IMG/VR virus record: IMGVR_UViG_3300032677_000097
Location: 1-35,244 of that record
Source of the DNA: a virus
Strand: one strand, 5' to 3'
Length of the DNA: 35,244 nt
How positions within the stretch are numbered: position 1 is the first letter of the stretch; each line of letters begins with the position of its first letter. The notes beneath the pieces are model-generated. The model saw nothing but the letters and a program-made list of their open reading frames with translations. It ran no database searches and had not been told where the DNA came from. Made by a program: the position numbers and the translations under genes. Shown here in pieces: positions 28,029 through 34,263 of this stretch.

Positions 28029-28685
28029 TCAATCCCAAAGTGTTCTAAAATATTTTCCGAATAAACGAAGTCCGTTTTCAATGCGTTTGTTATGAGCTTC
28101 TAATCCTGCACGGTCTACTTTTAACTTTGTCATACTTTTCATAAAGTCTTTTTCTTTACTACTTTCCGTATGATCATAAAACTCACTTTCACCAGTCTCG
28201 TCATCTGCTAACTGTGCAAAGGTCCAAATAAGTTCATCTAGCATCCAGCTATAGCGAGCTTCGGCATAGTTGTCCCAATCGTACGAGTTTTTAATACCTT
28301 TACGAGCACCGGGGGCGGTACTGCGTAATTCTTTTGGCACGTCTTTGTTGTCAATCCAGCCGTAACCGTGCTTCTGCGTTTTAAGTTTTTGTAACATGGG
28401 ATGAATAACAAGTGCTAAGGTATGGTCCATGCCCCAAACATCATAGTTGTCGATTTTAACATACATACGACGCTTTTTATGTTCTTGTATCCAGTTACAA
28501 AATTTGCATAGCCAACTATCATTGCCATCTCGGTCGTTGGCCAACCAAGTTCCAAAGTCATGAACCCAGACTGGTTTGTCCATATGACCATTTTCATCGG
28601 GCACTTTTTTAACCCAAAAGCATAGTAAGTCTGCTATTTGATAGGGACCTATCCAAGAGGTATACGGACCAAGATATACTTTCAT
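28029..28685 (-). CDS. conserved phage hypothetical protein, 218 aa
   Basis: The protein is Trp/Asp-rich and contains VKIDNYDVWGMDHTLALVIH, PMLQKLKTQKHGYGWIDNKD and RYSWMLDELIWTFAQLADD, a set I know as a widespread tailed-phage family with no assigned role. The conserved D-x-W-x-M-D-H-T-L stretch could hold a metal or active site. It starts behind the promoter at 28710-28738 with AAGGAA before the ATG, and the phosphoesterase gene follows 1 nt after its stop. Confidence 0.8.
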   Translation of the reverse strand: MKVYLGPYTSWIGPYQIADLLCFWVKKVPDENGHMDKPVWVHDFGTWLANDRDGNDSWLCKFCNWIQEHKKRRMYVKIDNYDVWGMDHTLALVIHPMLQKLKTQKHGYGWIDNKDVPKELRSTAPGARKGIKNSYDWDNYAEARYSWMLDELIWTFAQLADDETGESEFYDHTESSKEKDFMKSMTKLKVDRAGLEAHNKRIENGLRLFGKYFRTLWD

Positions 28686-28709
28686 TTGTGATTCCTTAGT
28701 TGAGCTACA

Positions 28710-28738
28710 ATTATACTGTTATTTGAATTAAAGGTCAA
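28710..28738 (-). promoter_or_regulatory. sigma70-like promoter for the 28685-27197 genes
   Basis: TTGACC (28738-28733), 17-bp spacer, TATAAT (28715-28710), minus strand. The spacer contains the stop of the upstream 122-aa gene. The leader of about 24 nt holds AAGGAA. Confidence 0.85.
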
Positions 28739-29096
28739 TAAATCTTTTTTGGGAAACTAGCCAGCCGATGCTATTTATGTCCGATTCAATTTCTTCAGTA
28801 ACATAGCTTTCTTCTACGAAGCCAGTGAAATCGGTACCGGAGAATCCAGTACCAGAACAATACCAATCTATGTAACTTTCATCTTCGCGGATATCAGATA
28901 TCAGTCTGGCCGCATAACTCCACGAACAATCCCAGTTGATATTTGACAATATTCCCCAGACATCTTTTGGTTGATATTGATTGTTACATAATGCGGCATA
29001 TAAATTTTGAGCGTAGATTTCTTCATGACGAACTTTATCAATGATCCGGTTCGTACCACGTAAATCGCGTTCTAAATTAAACACTTTTCTTGGCAT
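28728..29096 (-). CDS. conserved phage protein, paralogue A of a pair, 122 aa
   Basis: It shares YAQNLYAALCN, QPKDVWGIL, WDCSWSYAA, IDWYCSGTG and a closing V-T-E-E-I-x-x-D-x-x-x-x-G-W with the 136-aa protein at 31468-31878. The family is common in phages of Proteobacteria and of unknown function. The fixed Cys/Trp residues (ALCN, CSW, WYCSG) may form a metal or ligand pocket. It lies between the terminator at 29120 and the promoter at 28710. Confidence 0.78.
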   Translation of the reverse strand: MPRKVFNLERDLRGTNRIIDKVRHEEIYAQNLYAALCNNQYQPKDVWGILSNINWDCSWSYAARLISDIREDESYIDWYCSGTGFSGTDFTGFVEESYVTEEIESDINSIGWLVSQKRFIDL

Positions 29097-29119
29097 ATAA
29101 AGTATTTAACTTGGCCAAG

Positions 29120-29147
29120 AAAAAAGCCCGCCTAAGCGAGCTTTTTT
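29120..29147 (-). terminator. rho-independent terminator after the winged-helix gene
   Basis: Six A, a 6-bp GC-rich stem around a 4-nt loop, six T. One stem position is a C-A mismatch on the plus strand but a U-G wobble in minus-strand RNA, so it works better for minus-strand transcription. A 10-bp palindrome CTTGGCCAAG (29110-29119) lies beside it. Confidence 0.85.
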
Positions 29148-29164
29148 GTGCTACTTAAACTTAA

Positions 29165-29458
29165 TTAAGCAACTAAGCCCATTGAGATAGCTTTGTATGC
29201 AACAGCAACCATCTTACGACTTGCTTCACCATGACGGTATTCAGTAACTTTAACGCCGTTACCTGCAACACGTTGGTTACCGTAAATAGCGTAGCCACGA
29301 GCGCGGATATCACTAATTGTTGCGGTAGGGTTCTTGATACCAAAACGATGTGTAATTTGAGCTGGGCTCAAGGTTTCACGGTTTAATACCAATGCTTCAA
29401 ACAAACGACCTTGTTTGGTCTTCAAATCAAATTTCTTTAGTTTTACAGTAATAGACAT
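29165..29458 (-). CDS. winged-helix DNA-binding protein, 97 aa
   Basis: The protein follows a winged helix-turn-helix pattern: KTKQGRLFEALVLNRETLSP, recognition-helix region AQITHRFGIKNPTATISDIR, then a wing ARGYAIYGNQRV. Relatives are frequent in T4-like marine phages. A regulatory role on phage or host transcription is likely but unproven. It is a single-gene unit with its own promoter (29505-29534), a GGAGA ribosome site and the terminator at 29120-29147, which fits strong independent expression. Confidence 0.8.
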   Translation of the reverse strand: MSITVKLKKFDLKTKQGRLFEALVLNRETLSPAQITHRFGIKNPTATISDIRARGYAIYGNQRVAGNGVKVTEYRHGEASRKMVAVAYKAISMGLVA

Positions 29459-29480
29459 GATGTCTCCTTTAAATTTAAAA

Positions 29481-29496
29481 GCTGTTTAGTAACAGC
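29481..29496 (-). other. small leader hairpin before the winged-helix gene
   Basis: GCTGTT and AACAGC pair around a 4-nt loop in the untranslated leader, upstream of an AT-only palindrome (29468-29479). It may stabilise the transcript or bind the protein itself. Confidence 0.4.
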
Positions 29497-29504
29497 ATGA
29501 TGCT

Positions 29505-29534
29505 AGTATAGCAAACTTGTTGAGTTAAATGCAA
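29505..29534 (-). promoter_or_regulatory. promoter of the winged-helix gene
   Basis: TTGCAT (29534-29529), 18-bp spacer, TATACT (29510-29505), minus strand. It is weaker than the other promoters and lies in the 133-bp divergent gap 29459-29591, back to back with a plus-strand late box. Confidence 0.55.
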
Positions 29535-29555
29535 CTACTAATTTAACCAAAACCA

Positions 29556-29563
29556 GATAAATA
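29556..29563 (+). promoter_or_regulatory. late promoter box GATAAATA for the plus-strand island
   Basis: NATAAATA match on the plus strand, 28 bp before ATG 29592, with AAAGGAAA between. It is the only late box found for plus-strand genes other than a weaker CATAAATA at 570-577. Confidence 0.65.
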
Positions 29564-29591
29564 ATAGTATTAAACCATAAAGGAAATCAAA

Positions 29592-29807
29592 ATGGCATAC
29601 GCAATTTATAAAGCTGGTGTTCCAGCAGTAGTAGGTACAAAAACTTTCGTAACAGGACAAGTTGCTAGTCCGGTTACAGCCACTTCTGTGACTACAGGTG
29701 TAGGTACAGTATCACCAGTAACAGGTACAGCAGTTAAACGTGGTCAAAATAGTGACAACGGTACAATCGTTTCTGTTGCAAAAGCTAAAAATACACCACA
29801 GAGTTAA
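29592..29807 (+). CDS. low-complexity V/T-rich protein, 71 aa
   Basis: It starts MAYAIYKAGVPAVVGTKTF and is then built from short Val/Thr/Gly repeats (VASPVTATS, TVSPVTGT) that look like beta strands with turns. It shares the S-P-V element with the next two genes. No family is recognised. The late box and AAAGGAAA ribosome site suggest a virion surface or fibre accessory protein, which is inference. Confidence 0.68.
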   Translation: MAYAIYKAGVPAVVGTKTFVTGQVASPVTATSVTTGVGTVSPVTGTAVKRGQNSDNGTIVSVAKAKNTPQS

Positions 29808-29809
29808 TT

Positions 29810-30121
29810 ATGACTACTACAGTTAAAGTAACTACAGTTCCAGTTCCAGTAGCATCGGTTGCAAAGGTCAAGGTTGCAAGCCCTGTAGTTACAACTACAG
29901 CTGCCGCCATGACCAAGGTAGCTAATCCTGTTGTAGCTAAGGTAGTTGGCGTAGCAGTTGTAGCGCCTATTACTCCTGCAGCACCTGCGGCAGTTAAAAA
30001 TACTGCATCAGTAGCAGGTAGTGATACCGCACAACCTGCGGCTATCGGTAAAAAAGCAAAAACAACAACTACATCGCCTGTTGTAGGCAGTCAAACAAAC
30101 GGTCACGCTAGTTATCTATGA
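29810..30121 (+). CDS. low-complexity V/A/T-rich protein, 103 aa
   Basis: It is made mostly of Val, Ala, Thr and Lys with recurring units (KVASPVVTTTA, KVANPVVAKVVG, TTTSPVVGSQT). It is 2 bp after the preceding stop and overlaps the next start as ATGA. Strand-like V-x-V patterns point to a fibrous or extended protein. Function unknown. Confidence 0.65.
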   Translation: MTTTVKVTTVPVPVASVAKVKVASPVVTTTAAAMTKVANPVVAKVVGVAVVAPITPAAPAAVKNTASVAGSDTAQPAAIGKKAKTTTTSPVVGSQTNGHASYL

Positions 30122-30456
30122 CATACCCTGGACAAGGAACACCTAGCCCCGTTATTGGCCAAGCTAACCATGTTCCTAGTCCTGTAGCACCTGTGGTAGC
30201 TCCATCGAATCATCAACCTCAATATACACCGCCGCCTGTAGTAATTACTGCGGTATATACAGCGCCGGCACCAACTAGACAAGAAGTTGGTCAACGAGTT
30301 AAAAACCCCAATCCTTATAACAATCAAGTGCCTATTGTTGCACAAGGTATACACACGCCACTGAATACTCCGTTAGGAGTTTATCCTGCAAAAGAAACTT
30401 CTACACAAGAATGGACTTGGGATTATGGCAACGGTGGCGGCCAGGGCAACTACTAG
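30118..30456 (+). CDS. proline-rich protein, 112 aa
   Basis: It is rich in Pro, Val and Gln (TPSPVIGQANHVPSPVAPVV, YTPPPVV), with a more ordered end, LGVYPAKETSTQEWTWDYGN then a Gly-rich tail. It shares S-P-V units with its two upstream neighbours. Its stop overlaps the stop of the convergent methyltransferase-like gene by 4 bp. Proline-rich phage proteins are often flexible virion parts. Confidence 0.65.
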   Translation: MTYPGQGTPSPVIGQANHVPSPVAPVVAPSNHQPQYTPPPVVITAVYTAPAPTRQEVGQRVKNPNPYNNQVPIVAQGIHTPLNTPLGVYPAKETSTQEWTWDYGNGGGQGNY

Positions 30457-31064
30457 GTAGATTTAATACCACGTCCTAAGATAGTGCCATATACAGGTTG
30501 TTCTTCTGTATACAATACTTCAAACCCATTTGCTAATAAAAATGGAATTACACTTCCCGATTTACCTGAGTAATGTCCCCACCATTTGTTAAACCAAGTA
30601 TCATCGCATACTACTAAACAATGTTCGGCCATGTGCGGCAATGCCAAGATCATCTGCGATAAGTGGGCGCTTTGGCTGTTTACGTTATTCATTTCCAGGC
30701 CCAGTGTTTGATACCGAGCTTGTTGTTCTAGAATAAAGTCGGGAGTCTTATCCGGATGCCAATCCCAATCAAAATTATCTAAATAAAGAAAATTAATTGG
30801 GCGCATCGAATAAATTCTATGATAAAGATAATCTTCACCACTTTGATTTAATATAGTACAGTTTGGAATGTGCAAATTTTGCACAAACTCACAATTGGCT
30901 GGATCCATGTCAATGGTAATCAATTTAGTACCTAACTGACTGGCCCATTCGGCTAAAGTTTTAGTACTACCATCATCGCCATTACGGCTAGTACCTATCT
31001 CAACAAATTCTCCCAAACTTAATTGATCTAGGTACTGTTCTGCTGTCCTAAAGACTTGACCCAT
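30453..31064 (-). CDS. class I SAM methyltransferase-like protein, 203 aa
   Basis: The N-terminal third shows a Rossmann-like entry: EFVEIGTSRNGDDGSTKTL (motif I type E-I-G-x-x), then KLITIDMDPANCEFV (acidic end of strand 2) and INFLYLDNFDWDWH (motif IV region). Later strands (LVVCDDTWFNKWWGHYSGK) fit the Methyltransf_24-like group. Motif I is not the full G-x-G-x-G, so loss of activity or another substrate is possible. It may modify a sugar or small molecule. It is the last gene of the block coming from DNA ligase, coupled by TAATG to the 53-aa gene. Confidence 0.68.
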   Translation of the reverse strand: MGQVFRTAEQYLDQLSLGEFVEIGTSRNGDDGSTKTLAEWASQLGTKLITIDMDPANCEFVQNLHIPNCTILNQSGEDYLYHRIYSMRPINFLYLDNFDWDWHPDKTPDFILEQQARYQTLGLEMNNVNSQSAHLSQMILALPHMAEHCLVVCDDTWFNKWWGHYSGKSGSVIPFLLANGFEVLYTEEQPVYGTILGRGIKST

Positions 31065-31225
31065 TACTCTTTATCGCGTTTACGATTCAGACTTTGACGA
31101 GCATTAGCGGCTTCTGCTTCGGCATAGCCTTTGATAAAGCTACGACGTTGTGCTTTATCTGTCATTGTTGCGGCTACTCGTTTTACTGATTTGCTTACTT
31201 TTACTGCACGTGGATCGTATGACAT
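31064..31225 (-). CDS. tiny basic protein, 53 aa
   Basis: ATG 31225 has AAGGA about 10 nt upstream, and the TAA overlaps the methyltransferase ATG as TAATG. It starts MSYDPRAVKVSKSVKRVAAT and is helical and strongly basic (AQRRSFIKGYAEAEAANARQ, NRKRDKE). It may bind nucleic acid. It is easy to miss by gene finders because of its length. Confidence 0.7.
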   Translation of the reverse strand: MSYDPRAVKVSKSVKRVAATMTDKAQRRSFIKGYAEAEAANARQSLNRKRDKE

Positions 31226-31226
31226 T

Positions 31227-31463
31227 TCATTTTCCTTTAAGTTCGTTTAATACAAGTTCTTTACTGCGCTGAATATCTTCTTGTTCTAATGCCAGGGCCA
31301 TTCTTGAGCCTAGCACATTAATAATATCAAGTATAGCACGTTCGCCGGATTCAGTCAAATGGCAGTAGTCCGCCCCAATACTTGAGTGATAGTAGTAATT
31401 ACGATCTCGTAGGATTTCTTTAATACTACCAACTATCATTTTTTCAACATCTTTAGTTTTCAT
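31227..31463 (-). CDS. hypothetical protein, 78 aa
   Basis: The start at ATG 31463 follows the upstream stop by 4 bp; an in-frame start at 31535 would overlap that gene by 68 bp. It is helical (KDVEKMIVGSIKEILRDRNY, GERAILDIINVLGSRMALAL) with YYYHSSIGADYCHLTESG in the middle. No family is recognised. Confidence 0.68.
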   Translation of the reverse strand: MKTKDVEKMIVGSIKEILRDRNYYYHSSIGADYCHLTESGERAILDIINVLGSRMALALEQEDIQRSKELVLNELKGK

Positions 31464-31467
31464 TCGA

Positions 31468-31878
31468 TCAATCCTTGTCTTTAGGCCACTCACTCGGAGT
31501 CCAACCCAGAGTCGCAAAATCTTCACGTATTTCATCTGTTACTGTTCCTTCCGGTACGTGTTTTTTTTCATTGAACTTTGATTCGGCTACTGCGGGATCT
31601 TCTGTAAAGTCGAAGCCACCACCAATGCCACTACAGTACCAATCCATATAATCTTCATTAACATCTTCGAATCCATTGCGGAAGTCCGCTACTATTCCGC
31701 CCGCGGCACGCCAGCTACACGACCAATATTCGTCTTTAAGTACAGGCCAGATGTCAGCAGGTTGCCAACGCATATTACACAGGGCGGCATATACATTTTG
31801 GGCATAGTCCTTGCGGGTCCTTATTTTTTCTAAGAACCACGCACATTGCTCAAGATCGGTTACTAAATCTCTATCCAA
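31468..31878 (-). CDS. conserved phage protein, paralogue B of a pair, 136 aa
   Basis: It has the same ordered motifs as the protein at 28728-29096: YAQNVYAALCN, QPADIWPVL, WSCSWRAAGG, MDWYCSGIG, then VTDEIREDFATLGW. It carries an extra acidic insert (DPAVAESKFNEKKHVPEG). The family is widespread in phages of Proteobacteria without a known role. The ATG lies 8 bp inside the upstream gene. Confidence 0.8.
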   Translation of the reverse strand: MDRDLVTDLEQCAWFLEKIRTRKDYAQNVYAALCNMRWQPADIWPVLKDEYWSCSWRAAGGIVADFRNGFEDVNEDYMDWYCSGIGGGFDFTEDPAVAESKFNEKKHVPEGTVTDEIREDFATLGWTPSEWPKDKD

Positions 31879-32173
31879 GAACGCGAATCTCTCTTACATT
31901 AGCTACCTTAAAGGCACGCCATTGAGAACGGTCCAAACACCACACACTCAGAGTTTCTGGCTTGTATAGTCGTGTAGTTTGAAATTCTTCTGTAACTACA
32001 CGTTGTGGCATTGCTTCAGTACGCAAGGTACAAGGCATTGTGCGTAAGGTACCATCTACTTTAGTGAATGTAACTTCACAATCGTGTTCGTTGAGTAGAT
32101 GCCTAAGTTCGCGGTTGCGAGCATCCAAGTCTAGGCCTTCTACAGTCTCGGTATATCTAATTCCAAATGTCAT
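31871..32173 (-). CDS. DUF2693-like small regulator protein, 100 aa
   Basis: The core CEVTFTKVDGTLRTMPCTLR followed by a closing L-S-V-W-x-L-D-R-x-x-W-R-A-F matches a phage SH3-barrel-like family (DUF2693 pattern) seen in T4-like marine phages. The role is unknown. ATG 32173 overlaps the stop of the 57-aa gene as ATGA and has GGAAAC upstream. Confidence 0.72.
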   Translation of the reverse strand: MTFGIRYTETVEGLDLDARNRELRHLLNEHDCEVTFTKVDGTLRTMPCTLRTEAMPQRVVTEEFQTTRLYKPETLSVWCLDRSQWRAFKVANVREIRVLG

Positions 32174-32343
32174 TTTGTTTCCTTGCGTTTTAATGTCCAC
32201 GTACCATCTTTGTTATCAATCCACTCAATGATAGCACCTTCTTCCCAGCCCAGCTCTTTACAGGCCTCTCCGATGTCAAGAAGCATTTCTCCTGGATGGT
32301 CTGGATCTTCTACTATAGTAGTAATCCAACTATATCTTGTCAT
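32170..32343 (-). CDS. AbrB-like small protein, 57 aa
   Basis: This small gene has ATGA overlaps at both ends. It begins MTRYSWITTIVEDPDHPGEM and ends LGWEEGAIIEWIDNKDGTWT, then LKRKETK. The pattern of L-G-W-x-x-G-x-x-x-x-W followed by a short D-G-T-W strand matches small AbrB/SpoVT-like swapped-hairpin proteins common in T4-like phages. DNA binding is possible. Confidence 0.72.
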   Translation of the reverse strand: MTRYSWITTIVEDPDHPGEMLLDIGEACKELGWEEGAIIEWIDNKDGTWTLKRKETK

Positions 32344-32603
32344 TCTTCAACTCCAAAATGTTCTTCAAACTGTCTCACAACATCTGGTGCCACAGCGTCA
32401 GCAACCCAGTTATTAGATACAATTCTTGATGGATGTTCCTTACAAATGGTCATACATTCTCTCACAATCAACTCGGCGAACTTGGCTAAGTTTCCATCAT
32501 ATGTCATATTTTCAATATACAATCTAGGACTATCATCCCAATGTACTAATTGAATGCCTGCATCTTTAACAAGTTTTTTAAACAATTCACTATCTGGATT
32601 CAT
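32340..32603 (-). CDS. FAELIVREC family small protein, 87 aa
   Basis: It has the core LAKFAELIVRECMTICKEHP and the ending RQFEEHFGVEE. The family plan is an N-terminal helix (often MNERIKQL), a variable loop, the core helix, a second variable part and a helix ending H-F-G-V-E-E. Here the N-terminus is changed to MNPDSELFKKLVKDAGIQ. Relatives of this core occur in many T4-like phages; function unknown. Confidence 0.75.
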   Translation of the reverse strand: MNPDSELFKKLVKDAGIQLVHWDDSPRLYIENMTYDGNLAKFAELIVRECMTICKEHPSRIVSNNWVADAVAPDVVRQFEEHFGVEE

Positions 32604-32844
32604 TCTTCAACTCATCTATAGGTGGATAATCAATATAATCACCAAACTCCGAACTATACAATACTGCATCAGTTCCTAATATCTGAACTTCTAAATCGTG
32701 GTGTGTAATATCATAATCAACAAAGGTAAAGTCCTCATTATACACACGGAAGAAATAGAAGGTGCCGCCATTCATGTCAACGCCGTGCATGATAAATCCT
32801 TTTACACCATTGGCAGGTTTAACACTTCTTATCTTCTCGTTCAT
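32590..32844 (-). CDS. hypothetical beta-rich protein, 84 aa
   Basis: It keeps the MNEKIR start used by the FAELIVREC family but then diverges fully into a beta-rich sequence (GVKGFIMHGVDMNGGTFYFF, FTFVDYDITHHDLEV). It may be a recombinant that joined a family start to another gene. Coupled as ATGA to the upstream gene. Confidence 0.68.
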   Translation of the reverse strand: MNEKIRSVKPANGVKGFIMHGVDMNGGTFYFFRVYNEDFTFVDYDITHHDLEVQILGTDAVLYSSEFGDYIDYPPIDELKNESR

Positions 32845-32871
32845 TCTTCAACTCCGAAATGTTGTTTAATT
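32837..32871 (-). repeat. 35-bp direct repeat copy A in the FAELIVREC family
   Basis: Exact match to 34017-34051 in the same orientation. It covers the family's coding end (I-K-Q-H-F-G-V-E-E) and the start codon of the next gene. Confidence 0.85.
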
Positions 32872-33101
32872 ACTAAAACCGATTCATTCATACCAGCGAT
32901 AGCACCTTGCTCGTAAGAGTAAACACCTTCGTCCGCAATTTTCTTTGTGAGGCTATTATTGTTGTATGTTTCAATAGTGGTTACACATTCCCGAACAATC
33001 AACTCGGCGAATCGTAGTCTTAAAAATTCATCTGGATTGCATCCACAATCACATTCTTGTAGATTAACTTGTTGCCAAAGTTGTTCAAACCGATTGTTCA
33101 T
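32841..33101 (-). CDS. FAELIVREC family small protein, 86 aa
   Basis: Core LRLRFAELIVRECVTTIETY and ending VIKQHFGVEE. The start was set at ATG 33101 (MNNRFEQLWQQVNLQE), 17 bp inside the upstream gene; a longer start at 33134 lies deeper in it. It has an unusual Cys cluster (CDCGC) before the core. Confidence 0.74.
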   Translation of the reverse strand: MNNRFEQLWQQVNLQECDCGCNPDEFLRLRFAELIVRECVTTIETYNNNSLTKKIADEGVYSYEQGAIAGMNESVLVIKQHFGVEE

Positions 33102-33333
33102 TATTGCACCCCATATGATCTTTAACATAATCACTTACCCTATTAGCGTGGCTTCTAATTTCTTTATCATTAAGCGATTGTAAGTTATAGTTAAATGTTA
33201 GTGCGAGTTTAGCACATTCTTTAATAATCAACTCGGCGAACTTTTCTAATTCGTTGTATGACATATTGCCGTCACTTAGATTAGCCTCTGTAATGCCAAC
33301 CTGTTCACTAAGTTCTCTAATCTTCTCGTTCAT
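33085..33333 (-). CDS. FAELIVREC family small protein, 82 aa
   Basis: Starts MNEKIRELSEQVGITEANLS, core NELEKFAELIIKECAKLALT. The ending differs (YVKDHMGCNNEQSV) and lacks G-V-E-E. It starts directly after the stop of the 76-aa gene. Confidence 0.74.
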   Translation of the reverse strand: MNEKIRELSEQVGITEANLSDGNMSYNELEKFAELIIKECAKLALTFNYNLQSLNDKEIRSHANRVSDYVKDHMGCNNEQSV

Positions 33334-33564
33334 TTATAGACCTTGTGATTTTCTATAGTCTTCGAATTTATAATATTCAGATAAGCTATTAAATGAAATG
33401 CTGTCCGTTTCGCTATTTTTATATTGTATTACAGCATTAAATTTAGTCTTAGCATATTGATCAAAATCATCACTTGATTTTAGTAGAATTTTATCAAACC
33501 TTGCTGCCTTCTTAAATGCTTTGGCGTTGCGACTATATTTTGTGAAATTTACAGTTACAGTCAT
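33334..33564 (-). CDS. hypothetical protein within the FAELIVREC cluster, 76 aa
   Basis: Not a family member. It is Lys/Phe/Ser-rich (VNFTKYSRNAKAFKKAARFD) with an acidic middle and an end EYYKFEDYRKSQGL. The ATG overlaps the upstream stop as ATGA. No function is recognised. Confidence 0.65.
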   Translation of the reverse strand: MTVTVNFTKYSRNAKAFKKAARFDKILLKSSDDFDQYAKTKFNAVIQYKNSETDSISFNSLSEYYKFEDYRKSQGL

Positions 33565-33794
33565 TCTTCAATTCCGAAGTATTCTTTAACACTTTCATTA
33601 CAATGCGTAATAGCATCATTCCATCCAAGATAAAAATCTCTATGCGTACTGTTAACAGCATATGATTTATTTTGTCGTATAAATTCCCGCACAATTAACT
33701 CGGCGAACTTTTCAGCAAATACCGGATCATAATAATGAATCGAATCTCCATTATTTTGAGCCTGTAGAGCAAGTTGTTTAATCCGTTCGTTCAT
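33561..33794 (-). CDS. FAELIVREC family small protein, 77 aa
   Basis: Typical: MNERIKQLALQAQNNGDSIH, core FAEKFAELIVREFIRQNKSY, ending SVKEYFGIEE. The Cys of the core is replaced by Phe. It overlaps the upstream stop as TAATG. Confidence 0.76.
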   Translation of the reverse strand: MNERIKQLALQAQNNGDSIHYYDPVFAEKFAELIVREFIRQNKSYAVNSTHRDFYLGWNDAITHCNESVKEYFGIEE

Positions 33795-34024
33795 TATTTT
33801 GCCTTCTGATATTGTCGTTTAATTTGTTCTACAGCATGTTTAACTGAGGCATTATAACCATTTTCCCAATCTTGATACCCACTCTCCGGCTCGGCAATTT
33901 TCTGACTTTTGATAATCTTGCAGATATCTCTAGCAATCAACTCAGCTAACAAGTTAGCACGACCTGCAAGTTCTGGTGCCGCAAATCCTGCTTCTAGCAT
34001 TAGTTCTTTTATTCTATCGTTCAT
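33794..34024 (-). CDS. FAELIVREC family small protein, diverged, 76 aa
   Basis: Starts MNDRIKELMLEAGFAAPELA, core changed to ANLLAELIARDICKIIKSQK, and ending VEQIKRQYQKAK without the usual G-V-E-E. Coupled by ATGA to the upstream gene. Confidence 0.73.
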   Translation of the reverse strand: MNDRIKELMLEAGFAAPELAGRANLLAELIARDICKIIKSQKIAEPESGYQDWENGYNASVKHAVEQIKRQYQKAK

Positions 34025-34051
34025 TCTTCAACTCCGAAATGTTGTTTAATT
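34017..34051 (-). repeat. 35-bp direct repeat copy B in the FAELIVREC family
   Basis: Exact match to 32837-32871, same orientation and same position within the two genes, about 1.2 kb apart. Confidence 0.85.
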
Positions 34052-34263
34052 TGATCTGCAGAAAAGTATGCGCCTTGGCCGAATTCTGGAGCGATGTCGT
34101 TATTACAGTCCCCTACTTGAACCGCAACACCTGCACATTCCCGAACAATCAACTCGGCGAACTTTTCTCTTAACGGTTCAGGAAGCATAATAGTGGCATA
34201 CTGATGTTGTTTTGAGAACTCTTCTATAGAATCGTCCCAAAGTTGTTTAATCCGCTCGTTCAT
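34021..34263 (-). CDS. FAELIVREC family small protein, 80 aa
   Basis: Typical: MNERIKQLWDDSIEEFSKQH, core LREKFAELIVRECAGVAVQV, ending QIKQHFGVEE. It is the first family member after DNA ligase and overlaps its stop as ATGA. Its 3' end is identical over 35 bp to that of the gene at 32841-33101. Confidence 0.76.
   Translation of the reverse strand: MNERIKQLWDDSIEEFSKQHQYATIMLPEPLREKFAELIVRECAGVAVQVGDCNNDIAPEFGQGAYFSADQIKQHFGVEE

Noticed and set aside
29110-29119. Palindrome CTTGGCCAAG beside the terminator
   Set aside because: Ten bases occurring once is not enough to propose an operator.
29459-29591. Possible tRNA or small RNA gene in the longest gap
   Set aside because: The gap holds divergent promoters and a short hairpin, but no cloverleaf or other RNA gene pattern.
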